Assembly (NCBI GenBank): GCA_947652115.1
Contig: OX393568.1
Coordinates: 1,567,353 to 1,631,352 of the forward strand
Source of the DNA: Blastomussa wellsi
Taxonomy: Eukaryota > Cnidaria > Anthozoa > Scleractinia > Plerogyridae
Direction: 5' to 3'
DNA: 64,000 bases
Part shown: piece after piece, positions 44,184 to 56,314 of the stretch
Numbering within the stretch: position 1 is the stretch's first letter
Layout of the letters: each line of letters opens with the position of its first letter
Program-made: the position numbers and the translations under genes
The notes under the pieces: model-generated
The model's database searches: none
What the model was told of the DNA's origin: nothing
Seen by the model: only the letters and a program-made list of their open reading frames with translations

Positions 44184-45348
44184 CTTGATTTCCTCATTGC
44201 GTGCTCCCGCTGTTCACTATTCAGAGCCCTTCACCCGGTTGGGGAATTGGTGACGAATTTTCGCGAGATTCGATCGCGCGCGGCGACGCCACAAAAAAAG
44301 AATCTCGCAACTATCAGAATTTGTTTAGTGTGATTATCAGTATCAGCGCTAATTTCTAATTGCATTTTTCAGCGCTTGAAACATGACAAACTCGCCGTTG
44401 CGGTTCACGTTCTCAACACAACTCAGAATTTAGTCATTTCACGTCGTTTTACAGAGGACGACAAAGAATTGAACAAAGATGGATAACGCACGTACAGGAC
44501 TATTGTTCTGTTCAAAGTCCCTAATGTCTGTTACGCTACGCAACGAAAGGAAGGCGGGGTATGGCTAGGAATGCAAAGGGACGAGGCACCAGTGGAGTAA
44601 CCCCGAAGCGAAGGCGGGGACCCGACTGAGGGGAAGGTGCTTGGACGGTTGCTATGGAAACCGACGCCATAGCAGGGCCCTTTACACTAAGTCACACTGA
44701 CTGAAGCCAGTGGAGAAGGAAAGAGGGAACAAAAGAAAGGGGAATAAAGGGGAGGGGGCGACGAAAACACTGCTTTGCTACGAGCAAACTGCAGATGTAC
44801 GCGGCAGCATGACGACCACGCGCAAGGCCAAATCCCCAAATGAGAGCGAGGCTGCACGGCGCCGAGGCTTGGCATTAATGCATGATTTCAAACTGAGGGG
44901 GACAAGGTACGGGTCAACAAATTATGGGATTCGCAACTATTGACTACATAGTCAGAAAGTGAACACCAAGCCTTAAAAAATTCCCAAGTTTGGTGTTATA
45001 GACCCAATATTAAGCGAGATACAGCCAGTTAGAATTTACAAAGAAATGGCCATGCGGACGCTGCGTCCGGATTACCAAACATTTCTTTGTAATTTTGACG
45101 TATCTAAATGGCTGTATCTCGGCAGTCAAAACTAACCCGATTAACACCAAACTTGGGAATTTTGTAAATCTCGGTGTGCTCTTTCTGACTTTGTGGATCA
45201 ATAGTTGCTAATCCCATCGTGTATAGACTAGTACCTAGTCCCTTTAAACGGGCTCCTCGGTCAGCGGTTGGTGACTAAAAAATGGCGGCCATTTTGAAAG
45301 CGGAGAAGGCCCTGGGAACGAGGTTGAAGCGTAACCAATGTTGCAAAT
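44184..45348. promoter_or_regulatory. divergent promoter region, WDR55 and PGAP2
   Basis: The two start codons face away from each other across 1,165 bp. The WDR55-proximal part contains GCGCGCGGCGACGCC and other CpG-rich sequence but no TATA box. The PGAP2-proximal part is occupied by a foldback element (44890-45250). Confidence 0.45.
44890..45250. mobile_element. foldback element in the WDR55/PGAP2 intergenic region
   Basis: Arms of about 150 bp are imperfect inverted copies: GGGATTCGCAACTATTGAC with CAATAGTTGCTAATCCC, then AAATTCCCAAGTTTGGTGTT with its exact mirror, then GATACAGCC with GGCTGTATC, down to ACAAAGAAATG around CGGACGCTGCGTCCG. It ends about 100 bp before the PGAP2 start codon. 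Confidence 0.8.
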
Positions 45349-48300
45349 ATGGCCGCAGATCGCGTCCAAACGCCTCTGATGTCCGTCCGATTAGAGCGCT
45401 TTGCTCTGTTTCTTTGTTCTCTACCGCTCCTTTCGTTCGTGTCGTGTGTGACGATCGCTCTTGTCTGGCATTTCGAACAAACAACAAGAACTCATTGCCA
45501 CGTAAGCGAGTTTTGATTGATTTAAGCTTAATATGCACCTATCATTGTAAATCCCTGGGGGGAGGAGTGCGAACATAGGTGGGGGACTTGAACTGTCTGT
45601 TCAATTGCCCTACCCCAAGGCAGGAGGGGGGAGGGGGATTTGACCGTTTTAATGGCCTTTCTAGCAACATTTTATTGACTTTTAGTTACTATTTTGACAA
45701 TCCACAAATGCCATGGGGTAGGGAATTTGAACAGAAACTATCAGCTCAGTTCAAATGCCTGCTTATGCCCGGCCTCCCCCTCCCCCTCCACCCTCCCCCC
45801 ACACCTGCGTAACATTGATTGGTGCATGCACGTAACTACTGTCAAATCCCCCATCTATGCCTGCACCCCTCCCCCAGGGATTTATAATGATAGGTGCATA
45901 AGTCCTATCACTGATTGAGGGGGGCGTAAAGGTTTGCGATGTTGCAGTTTTGTGTTATTTTTGGTGCGGTTTTGCGGTAATTTTTATTGTAACTCGCGGT
46001 ATTGCCGTTTTAAAACACTAAGCGGTTTGCGGTAATTACAACCTTTAAGTCGCAGTTTTCGGTGAAAAAAGTGTCTGCGGTGATAACACTCTTTAGAACG
46101 GTCGGCATTTGGTTAGTAGTAAATAGAGTATAATAGTGTAGTACAATATGCCGTTGGCGTTATGATGGTATGTTTAAAATTAATGCACAATGTTATCAGA
46201 ATATATCACAAGTATTGCAGACGTCAGCTTTCATATTGTGGCCTCCATGTACGTGCGGTTTCGGTATTCGGGAAAAATCCGATGCGGTTTGCGGTTTCTT
46301 GGCGTATTTCTGTGCGGTTTTCGGACCCCCCTTATGCCCCTCTCCTGATTATCAGTTTTCGTGCTAGATAGGTTTCTTTTACAGGTCACATTCCACAGGG
46401 CATACATGCATTGGTCTCTTTTTAAAGGAGCTACATTATCGTTCATGCACTATGAAAAATTTAGCCTAAATTTTTCAAAATCATCATTTCCAATCCATTT
46501 CAATCTTCTTCTTCCTCAGCCATCCTTGTTCCTTTTTGGTTTAGTATCACTCCTTTGGTATTTTTAGTCCTTAGCAAACTTTATGTATTATTTTTAGGTT
46601 CCTACATTTTAAGGGTAATTTAGGTTGTCAAAGAAATGACTCAAAATATTGTGATGAAGCTCCTTTAAGGTTACCATATGCCTTCAGATCGACATTTTTT
46701 CCCAAAATCGGATTTTTAGATCCAAGTCATAGTCTAAGTGCGCTCTTTTATTAAAAAAAGCAGTTGGAAAAATATTGAATATCGGCGGAGAAATGAGCCA
46801 GAAATATGCGCCGAAAATGGGAGGTTTACTGCCAAAATGAGAGGGTCAGAATCTCTGTATTTTTGATTGATAGGTTTTCTAGCTTCAGCATAGATAGCGT
46901 CCCTGTAGAGTGTGCATGATCTGCTTGTGTTAAACAACCTGCTTCATGTATTTCTGCTACATGAAAATTCGGTCAAGGGTCAAAGAGCAAGAAGTGGATT
47001 TATACGAGAGTGGATCGTGTGTGTTCTACATAATGTGGAAAAACTTGTTCTGCTGGCAATCTAGCTGGGGGTTAAAAGAAAATTTTTTGGATGTTTTTTT
47101 TGTTTGTTTCAGGTTTCAAACTATTTACCGTCAATAAGTGCGGCAATAGGGGGGCATATGCCTGAGAAGTTTATTTGGAGAGTTGGAATAGCACTGCACT
47201 GTCTTCCACGGATCTTCCTTTTTCCTTCCATAATTCATAAACATTACAAGGAAAGCCAACCAGGCAGGCGGTATAACTTAACAACTTGGTGGTTTAAGCC
47301 ACTCAATTTTCTAAACTGTGTTTCACAAGTAGTGGAAAATGGAGCACTTTTGACGCTAACCTATATTTCATCAACTGACAACTCTGGTAAGGTACATGTA
47401 TTTCACCAGCCATCATGTATTTTTACAGGAATATACAAAAGTCATGTTCATACAATATATTAAAATTTTCTTACGTTTTAAAGGTGCTATGTCACAATGT
47501 TCATTTGTACAGGAACTATTTTCAGTTTAAAGAATACTTAGCTCTAAACCGTAACATGAGGTCTGTATGGGGGAATCTTGACTGGAGTAGTGAGTGCAGA
47601 TCAAATGCAGTGAGGTCAGTGTACTCATGATTGAGATCAAGATTCTCTCATACAGACTGACTAAGTTCAGTTAACGAAGATGGTTTTACAGTACTTGCTA
47701 AATTTGGCTTGTCAACTGCGATATGCTGAACAAAATCTTGCCAAAGTTTGCTTGACTGTTCTCTTTCTTTTTTTCTCATCTATTTTTTCTTGGTATAATT
47801 CATTTAAGAGAGAAATATTTTTAGTAGAAACAAGTCAATGTTTTTGTTTTTTTGTTTGTAGCTTTCTCACCACAAAATATAACCGGTCTAGATAAGAAAA
47901 TCTACACTGTAGGCCTCAGTCGCAGATTCAGTAGTTCCCAGACTTGTGAGACATAGCCATGCATGTATAACAAAATTTAATTAATTCTTGAGCTATTATT
48001 GGTGTGGTGGTGGACTTCTAATAATGGAGTTACGGGTGTGTCATCCTGTTTGTTCCAAAGTTTAATGAGTACATAGTTAGATGTATCCACTGATGGCTTT
48101 TTTATGTTTCAGATGTCCATGAAGCTTCATTCATTTTATTTATGGTTTGTGCCATGCTTTATATGTTTCTGTCATGCATTTTATTCTGGTTGACTGCAAG
48201 CAAGCCAATGAACACTGAGGTACAAATGTTAACTACTTTACTTAACTTGTGGCTTATATCTGGTATTTTCAGTGACAGCAAACAAAATTTAGAGATTGTG

Positions 48301-49746
48301 ACCTTTGACAATTTTCATGGCAGTTTTCACCCAGGCTTAAGACTACTGTAGGGGTAGACAACTAGCCAGCAACTAACCAGTCCATGTAGTAGGTTTTGGC
48401 TACCAGGTTTATCATTCTAACAGTAACTCTGATTATAATGAAAAAAACGAGACTACTCAAAATTATAGTCGAAAGTTATTGAAATCAATCTACAAATTAT
48501 CTAGAAATTATTCAATACATAGCTTCCCAGTGAAAAATTACTTTTGGCTTGTAAGATAAAATAAGATAAAAAAATAAAATATAAGATAAAATAAGATAAA
48601 ATAGTTAGTCTCACACCAGTTTTAATTCATATTTTTTTCTATTGTGTTTTTATTTTGGTTACAGGAATATATATTATCCAGAAGAAAAGTAGCTATAATG
48701 CTCTTCAATTATTGCTCGTTTGGTCTGGCAGTGTATTTTTTCTTCAGACATAACTGGTACTGTGAACAAGGGAGTATCCTTTATACTAATTAAAATGACT
48801 AAGTCAGATCTGAATTTGCTATTGGTTGTTGTTTGTGTTAATAATAACTCTGGCATGAAGTAGGAGAATTTTTACTCCCCTCTATTGGATGGGATTTCAG
48901 TCCTTCGCAGAGTCTCCCAGCTGGTACTCCATTTGCATGCCTGGATGGGATGCCAGTCCATCGTGGGGTCCTCCCAGCTGGTACCGATTCACAGACTCAT
49001 TGTCAAATCTGACAGATCTGATTGGCTGAAAACTACAGAACGAGTTCACTGTGCATGCTCCCAATTTGGGGGCGACCAGAATGCTTGATGCTGACCAAAA
49101 GGAGCGCGGTCTCTGGGGACGAGAATGACTAAGAACTAAGAGAGTCAAGTGACTTGTCCAAGAATATAACACAGTGCCCCCGCTAGGGCTCAAACCCATA
49201 CATGTACCTCTCAATCTAAGCAAACTAGCCATTTAGTTAGGTGTACATGTCTTTTTTTAATGAGAGATACCACCTTGTATTGTTTATGGACCTGCTGCAG
49301 GTGGTCAAAAATCATACATGTACATGTATCGAAGCCATTTTTTATTTGCCATGTGATTCTTGGATGAGATGCTAGTCCAACCCAGATTACTCCCCAGTGC
49401 TCTCTGTCAGGTTGCATCAACAAATTTTTTGGTACCCATTTTAAATGAGTTGCGTTGAGAGGCACTGGGAGACTAAATTATCTTACAAAGAAATACAGTG
49501 AGCCCGGCCTGGGCTCAATTCCATAGTACATGTACATGTAATTACAATCTTATTATTTATGCCAAGGTTTATCTGCTAGTTTTTCTTAACAACTGCTGTG
49601 CTTCTGCAGTGTACACTCTGTTTGCGCTGGCTGAATACTGCACAATCGTGTCCAACATTGCTTTTCACTGGCATTGTTCATGGCATTTCAATGGCTCTAC
49701 CTTGTCGTTAGCCTTTCTCGAAAACAGCCTGCCAAAGATGAGCTAA
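45349..49746 (+). CDS. PGAP2: post-GPI attachment to proteins factor 2, five exons
   Basis: Exons 45349-45501, 47113-47386, 48113-48219, 48665-48773 and 49610-49746 join in phase to 259 residues, close to the 254 of human PGAP2. Exon 1 encodes MAADRVQTPLMSVRLERFAL and a first membrane helix (about 18-40), ending TTRTHC. Exon 2 opens with SNYLPSISAAIGGHMPEKFI and later VVENGALLTLTYISS. Exon 4 has FFRHNWYCE and exon 5 YTLFALAEYCTIVSNIAFHW. These are the landmarks of the FRAG1/DRAM/Sfk1-related multi-span membrane family. PGAP2 acts in the Golgi in fatty-acid remodelling of GPI anchors. The start was chosen because this ATG gives the conserved N-terminal helix; it is the first in frame near the CpG-rich region. 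Intron 1 contains three mobile elements. Confidence 0.93.
45532..45900. mobile_element. MITE with TATGCACCTATCATT ends
   Basis: TATGCACCTATCATTGTAAA and TTTATAATGATAGGTGCATA are inverted ends, continuing as TCCCTGGGGG and CCCCCAGGGA. It starts only 31 bp after the PGAP2 exon 1 donor. A relative of its interior is at 43490-43690. Confidence 0.85.
45917..46342 (+). mobile_element. iterated-motif element (GCGGTTT type)
   Basis: Ends GAGGGGGGCGTAAAGG and CCCCTTATGCCCCTC are inverted. The flanks CACTGATT (45909-45916) and TCCTGATT (46343-46350) agree in six of eight bases, consistent with an 8-bp hAT-type duplication. The body is tiled with GCGGTTT, GCGGTAA and GCGGT on one strand at both ends. 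Lies in PGAP2 intron 1. No coding capacity. Confidence 0.7.
46421..46669. mobile_element. TTAAAGGAGCT TIR element, copy 2
   Basis: Full-length homologue of 40916-41152, with ends TTTAAAGGAGCTACATTATC and GTGATGAAGCTCCTTTAA. Lies in PGAP2 intron 1. Confidence 0.85.
48551..48603. repeat. AAGATAAAAT microsatellite
   Basis: Repeated AAGATAAAAT units with minor variation, in PGAP2 intron 3. Confidence 0.8.
48890..48990 (-). repeat. SINE core fragment
   Basis: GGATGGGATGCCAGTCCATC is the reverse complement of the SINE core (GATGGACTAGCATCCCATCC). The motif occurs twice here about 50 bp apart, so the fragment has an internal duplication. In PGAP2 intron 4. Confidence 0.6.
48985..49135. repeat. dispersed repeat shared with 56690-56870
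   Basis: GATTGGCTGAAAACTACA and AATTTGGGGGCGACCAGA occur in both places in the same order. Family unknown. Confidence 0.7.
49360..49480 (-). repeat. partial SINE
   Basis: GATGAGATGCTAGTCCAACC and TGGTACCCATTTTAAATGAG are reverse complements of the SINE core and centre. In PGAP2 intron 4, about 130 bp before the last exon. Confidence 0.65.
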
Positions 49747-49920
49747 ACAAGTGAACAAACTGGACAATATCCTCCTACTGGCTCAGTTTTTGTTTTTTCT
49801 AGTAACAGATCCTCAAGAATCCTCTGAATAACGTGACTGTGGTGCATAGAATTTTGAACATCAGCTTACCTTATTATAATATTCATTCAGTGTTTTATCT
49901 ATCACGATGATTCAAATTTC

Positions 49921-50147
49921 TTAAAGGGCCCTAGCCACCCACGCCTTTGATGAGAAAGTTTCGGTGTTATAATTATTTTTCGCACAGCCTGTCGAAACGA
50001 AAGAGATCATTGAAAAACTTGCTAAAAGTAATTTATTAAATACTTCCAGTAACATAACTTACAGCAATGCAATAAGATTTTGCTTTTTTATTTCCATAAT
50101 TTCGATGGCATCGAAAATGAGGGACACTGACTAGGATCTCCCTTTAA
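49921..50147. mobile_element. TTAAAGGG TIR element
   Basis: Ends TTAAAGGGCCCTAGCC and GACTAGGATCTCCCTTTAA are imperfect inverted repeats around a 190-bp non-coding centre. Lies 175 bp past the PGAP2 stop. Confidence 0.65.
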
Positions 50148-50372
50148 GAATTGCATCCTAGTGAGTTCACTTCCTGGACTAATCGTGGGTCAGTTGTAAT
50201 AGTCTTAAAATATTTAATATAATTTAAGATCTATATTAGATAAATTATTTCTACGATTATATGATTATGAACGAGTGGAACTACTATAGGCAGCCCAATC
50301 TGCAAAATACTGTGGGGCCATCCCAATTATTGTTCTGGGTATGTAGGGGGGGGGGGGGGTTCTTAAATCTTT

Positions 50373-51183
50373 CAGAGAGTTTTAAAGTGGTACTACGATG
50401 AAAAAAAATTTGTTCTTGTTCTCTTTCGATTCCGATTTTATATTTGGCAAGAATGCACCATACCAATTATTGCGCCTCAATTTTTGCAATAAGTCCGTTT
50501 TTTTGAACGACGAATTCTTGTTTTTAAAAGCTGTCCGCCATTACCATATTCGACTTCAGCCGAGTTGCATTGAGAGAGCTGGATCGAGTGAGAAAACGAC
50601 GTCATATACTCGCCAGTTTAATTTTTTACTGTGTGAACCCAGCTAATTTGGTATGCAGAACAGCAATTTGCTTCTAAAAGCTAGTGCTGCATACTAATCA
50701 GCTGGGTTCACAAATTGCAAAAATAAACTAGTGAGTATATGGCGTGATTTTCTTTCTCGATCCAGCTCTCGTAATGCAACTCGACTGAAGTCGAATCTGG
50801 TAATGGCGGACAGTTTAAACAAGAATTCGTCGTTCAAAAAAACCGGAATTGAGCAGGGACGGCGGAGCAGGAGCGGAGCCACCCCACTTTTTACGACAAT
50901 GACAATTTTTTGTTTTAGTACAAGGTTCGTATTTACAAAACTTCCAAAATATTGCTGTAGCACAAAAAGTACCTGTCATTTTACACTTATCCAGGTTGTC
51001 TTTTTTTAAGAAATACATCGTGGAGAACGTTGAAAATACCATTTCTGAGCCTCTAGATTTTAATACGCTCTGCCGTCCCTGTTGAGGCGCATTAAATGGC
51101 ATGATGCATTCTTGCCAAACATAAAATCGGAATTGAAAGGAAACAAGAACAACATTTTTTCATCGAAGTACTACTTTTAAGTA
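50373..51183. mobile_element. long foldback element interrupted by a second element
   Basis: The left arm (about 50380-50650) and right arm (about 50685-51180) are inverted copies. They share AAAGTGGTACTACGATG, GAACGACGAATTCTTG, GCTGTCCGCCATTACC and TGTGAACCCAGCT. The right arm is split by a 228-bp insertion (50854-51081). Confidence 0.85.
50854..51081. mobile_element. nested MITE with CAGGGACGGCGGAGC ends
   Basis: The insert begins CAGGGACGGCGGAGC and ends GCTCTGCCGTCCCTG, and is flanked by TTGAG on both sides (50849-50853 and 51082-51086). The uninterrupted left arm of the host foldback reads through this point as AATTGAGGCGC, which gives the empty site and sets the duplication at five bases. 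Confidence 0.85.
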
Positions 51184-51189
51184 TGAGAA

Positions 51190-52320
51190 AGGTAAATTAG
51201 TTCATTCTAAATATTATCATTTATGTAATATATAGTTACACATGGTTTGTGAAGTGACCATTGATACAGATCGAAATAATAACGTTGTAGTTTTGTAACG
51301 TTGTAGTTTTTTTCTTTCTGCAGTTCTAGTTGCAAGTTTTAAATGAACCAACTTTAGAAAAAATACGCGGCGTAAGACCGTTTCCACAATGGCAAAATCC
51401 CAACCAAAAAAGGACCAATCAGAACGCTAGAATTTTCCTTTCCATATAATAACAAACTTTATTGTACCTTTACAAAGGAAAAACGAGCTATTTTCAGCTA
51501 AATTATAAATCCATACAAAATCTCATAAAACCTCTTACAGTACGCTTTGATCACAAGTGTCCGTCCAAGAAGAAAATTGGCCTATATATGTACGTTACAA
51601 AATTGAAATTCCACAAACACTACTACTATTAATAGCTACCTACCACAACAAACATGGAACTCCGCTTTTAGTTTTGGCTTAATCTCCATGTTTTATTTTA
51701 CATTATTTTATGTCAAATATGCGGACCTAGTAGGAAACGCAGCCTTATCCGGATTTGTCCATTTCGATCCAATTTAGTTTTTTGAGGGTTTTCTCGTGCA
51801 GACACGGCCAGATGAGGCAGTTTGTCGTTAGGTTTGTTCCTGGACAGACGATTAGAGTTTCGCCTGCGCAATAATGGCATTCAATCTCTTGTTTCTATTT
51901 TCATTCGTTCAGCGTCTGTTGGGTTTAGCTTAGAAGTTAGTCTATTCATTTAAATTTGGTCAAACGTGAAGGCCAGTTTGTTACTCGTTGTTTTATAAGA
52001 ATTAAAAATTAACCTCACTTTTGGCAGTTTTAGATCAATTTCTAGCCATTTCAGAAGACTTTAATTTCAAATTATCTCGGGGGAGCATGTCCCCGGACTC
52101 CCCCCCCCCCCATCTTATACCAAGTAGATATATTATATTGTAATTGTTTAAGTATTGTAAGTTGGGTAAGTAACTTTATTGTATTGTAATTGTTTAAGTA
52201 TTGTAAATTATTTTGTAATTATCTCATTAACAAAAAAAGACAGTCAGAAAAAAACAATAAACTGAAAAAAAACAGGAATGGCTTTGAATGAAGAAGGATT
52301 AGAAGGATTGTAATTGACAA
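51190..52320. other. non-coding intergenic stretch
   Basis: Between PGAP2 and NEU1. It contains a short tandem duplication (ATTGTAATTGTTTAAGTATT near 52137 and 52180), a poly-C run at 52098-52111, and no supported gene. Confidence 0.5.
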
Positions 52321-52369
52321 ATTTGAAAAATTTAGGCTAATGTGTTATCCGTGACGGAGCTCCTTTAAA
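52321..52369 (-). repeat. TTAAAGGAGCT element, end fragment
   Basis: The reverse complement reads TTTAAAGGAGCTCCGTCACG and then GCCTAAATTTTTCAAAT, matching the left end of the copies at 40916 and 46421. Confidence 0.7.
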
Positions 52370-52624
52370 CCCTAACCAACGAAAATTGATATCCGTTTTA
52401 GCGCCCAAACACGAAAAATGATACCCTACTCAATGGAAAAACAAAAACTAAGAATGAATGGAACGGATGAAGTTCATTTCGTTTTTTGCAGTTCCTGTAG
52501 CATAGTACTAGAAGTATACATTCAATAACGGAAAGTTCTATGTCTTTTTCGTTGAGCTGGGGGAGGCACAATGATACCAATAATCTCTAATAACATACCC
52601 AATAGTCTTCCTGCGATACAAGAG

Positions 52625-55600
52625 CTATACTTGCATCCTAACAAATACAATACTCTCATAGTAGCGAATGTCTCCTTTCTCAAACACCAACCCAATGAAA
52701 GTATTGTTTGCCTGCATACCAGGAACAGTCGTGAGGCAAGAGTAACCGCTCGGCCCTCTCCACACACCAAGAGATCCCATCCATGATGAACCATTGTCAC
52801 CGCTCCAGCGGACAGTCATGTTTACACGGAGCAGCTTGCTTGCTGGGTTGGAGAAATACACTGTGTTTCTGTACCGCAGTAAGCTGGCGGCTACCACCGG
52901 GTCTATCAGAGTTTCGTCGAAGTAGATGTCTGAATGCGCGAATGATTCAGCACCATCGTAACTTCTTGACATGATGCGACAATGGCAATGGAAATTCTGC
53001 TCGTTCCGGGATGTCATTAATATCGTGCCATCATACAACTCGATAAGCTGTCAAGTAGAAAACAAATTTTGCTTATACCTTCAATGCATAAGACCTAATC
53101 TTATACAACTGACGTTGTAAACAGTTCAGTTTGAGAGACTGAACCGATTTCTGAAGAGAGGACATGGACGAGCAGGACTGGAGGGTTATCCAAGCCTTTC
53201 CCATAAGTCATCCGGTGTTTTAAAAGAGAGTTTACTCGATATATACATATATGAAAAACGTCTGGACAAATTAGATACTACTGTGACTTTATGCGCGGCT
53301 TTTTTTTTTCCGCTTCTACAGAAAAGAGCGACTTGGGACAAATCTAATATCAATCTTGACTGCGCGCTGACTTCGTGGGCGGATCCAGGATTTTTCGAAA
53401 GAGGGGGTGCACCACTAAGGAATGACGTAATTGATTCGCCCTAAGTGCATATACACAGAAGGCTTGTAGTTGAAGTTTATGTCCCTCTGAACTTTTAAGA
53501 AAGACTGTTAGTATACAAAAGTTAAATTTGTGTAGGTATAAAGCTTATTTTTCGTCACTTTTGTGATCGCCTTGGGCGAATGATGTTTTGAAAAAATCCA
53601 GTTCTACACACTGCATTAAAATCGGCTGTAAGCAAGCAGTTAATGTTTAAAGGGGGTAAGTTTTCTAAAGAAACTGTCGATGGGAAGTATAGCAAGGTAA
53701 TTTTAGATAATTTGGTTTTATCAACTGGGTTGATAACGTGAATTGGCCACCGTAAAGAGATTCGAAAGCTAATGTTGGCATACCTGAGATTCGTCCGGTT
53801 CGAATGCACCATTTTGGGGTATGTAACCAGCAACCCTCCAGCTAACTCCATGATCTACAATGAAAATGCCAACAGGCTAGTTTAAATTATTGCGAAGCTA
53901 GTTAATTGCGCTCGACAGATCTTAACATTAATATCGCTCGTCAGTCGTTCACAGCCTCTCCATTTTTCAAACTAACGCGAGACAAGCGGGCGCGAATGCT
54001 AAGCGCGGTAAAATGCACCGCTTATATGTACATGCCATCACGATTTCTCGAGGTAGCCATCTTCAACATGGGACACTTCTTTTGATAAGAATATATTTTT
54101 ATTATAAGATTTATATCGAGGCTGAAATTTGCGAAAGTTTAAGAATATTTTAAGAATAAACCCAAGGCTAAGATTTTGAAAAGAATATAATTTTGTGTTG
54201 AAAATGTGCAAATACAATACAATTTTCTTTCTGTAAACGGCAAAACTAGCCAATAAAACGATAGAAACCTACACTATAGCCATTGCTCAATAAACATAAT
54301 TATATGTAAGGTATGCAGCACAAAAGACATGAACTAAGCTGTTAAAAATATCATGATAAATTCTTAATCTAAGAAGATGCATAAGAATATTTTCAGCCTA
54401 AAATCGGCAGAAAAATAAGAAAATTCAGCCTGGGCCGTTAAAACAAACTGGGCGAAAATAAACAAAAAAACAATGTATGACAAATTTTAGCCCAAAAGTG
54501 CAAACTTGTGATGCTTGAAACAAAAATGCTATTAAAAATGGAAGCAAAATTATAAAAGTGGAAATTGAGAGGTGTAGCTCTAGCATAAATCATAACCTGA
54601 AATATGCATGGATTTCCTTAAAAATTGTCAAAATCAGATGTTAACGACATTCCCAGTCACTCATTCGTTTTTCCGCTGGAGCGAGCGAAGCGTTTTGCGT
54701 TGGTGTCTAGTTCGCTCGCGACTTATAATTAACTCCTTTGCTGCATGCGCTCCACAGTCGAAGAAAAACCCGAGGGCTGTCAAATGACAATCTACATAAC
54801 TCGCCGTACCACTTGGTGTGAAAATATGCGTTTCGAACAGATATTTATCCGTAGACATTGAGCTGTTCCGCGAGAAGCGCACAGTTTACTGATAATGTAC
54901 GTGACAGGCTCAAAGGAAACTGTGAACATCGGGAGACAAAGGCCAAAGATTCTACGCAGTTAATTAACTCAAAAGCCGTGACGCTGTTATATTTCCTACG
55001 CTGAAATATTGTGGTACAAAATCTTTTCCACTTAAGGAAGTCCGATATCACACCTCCTTCACATGTACCTTCCCACTTTTCCTTGTTAATTTTTGCCTGG
55101 GGAGGCATGGAATGGGAAAGGTTTAAAAATAAGATGAATGTAACTCACCGTCACTAACAATGCAGAAAACGCCATCGTGTCCGGGGGAGGCATGACCACA
55201 CGTGATTAGCCGTCCCTTGTGGGGATCTTGTTTTTTCTAGTTAGGTCAGTGAAAAAAATTGGCAGTGAACTGAGTAGTCTCCTTCGCAGCCGTTTTTTGC
55301 GAAGAAGACTATGAACTGAGCTGGAATGAAATAATTCAAGATGCACAAACCACGGCATAGATTGATTGAGCTAACTTTTCTGGGGTGCGAAGCTTAACAG
55401 AAAGAAAAATACCTGAATACCAAAGCCTGGTCCAGGAGCAAACAGAGACGTCCCAATCTGGCCGGACAGGTTTGACGGTTTCGTCCAAGTCTCGCCAAGG
55501 TCATCGCTGCTGATCAAAAATGTTGTGTGATAAACACATTTGTGTGCACAATGCGAATACACTACAAATACGCGATTTTTCTCTTCGTCCACGAACACTG

Positions 55601-56245
55601 CGCCAAGATTAAGGCCATCGGGATCTTCGCCGTCGTCTTCAATGAAAGTTGAATTGCTCCATGTTATTCCTTGATCTGAAGAACAGCGCATTGCCAAAAA
55701 TTTGGGTCCTGAGTCCGCAGAGCTGTGTTTTCTTCCTTCTGCCAGCGCGATGAGAGATCCATCGGGAAGAGATGTAATAATGGGGATACGATAAGTATTG
55801 ACCCCGGCATCGCCTGAAATGTTTTTTTACTGTTCAGCTATCGAATGATGTATACAAGTCGCTGAACTCCAGCCAATTTAAATCTGCCCCTCCCCTGCCC
55901 CCCCCCCCCCCCCCCCCAAACCGAATATTCTGTAACTGGTTTCGCTCTATTACTTTAACCCAAATTGAACGACTTCAATTTGTTCCGTTTCGTACTGTTC
56001 TGTGAAACTGCTGATTGAAAGAATTTCTTATTTCAAATTAAAATCATCCAAAATTGTTCTCCCAATTACTCCTACCATTTCTAATCAGAGGCAATTAAAA
56101 GAGTGTCTCTGATCTCGCTCCAATCATTTCTCGTTTTGCTGAACCGAAGCTCACGATAATTGAAGTCTACAATTTTCTCACCTAGCTTGGACAGTCCCAA
56201 CATGTACAAATCAGGCGCAAGTGTCAACAGCTGAAGCCATATATA

Positions 56246-56314
<69 letters not shown>

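Noticed and set aside
44710..44943. Alternative PGAP2 first exon
   Set aside because: Lysine-rich frame without a membrane helix and running into the foldback element; the exon at 45349-45501 fits the family and phase.
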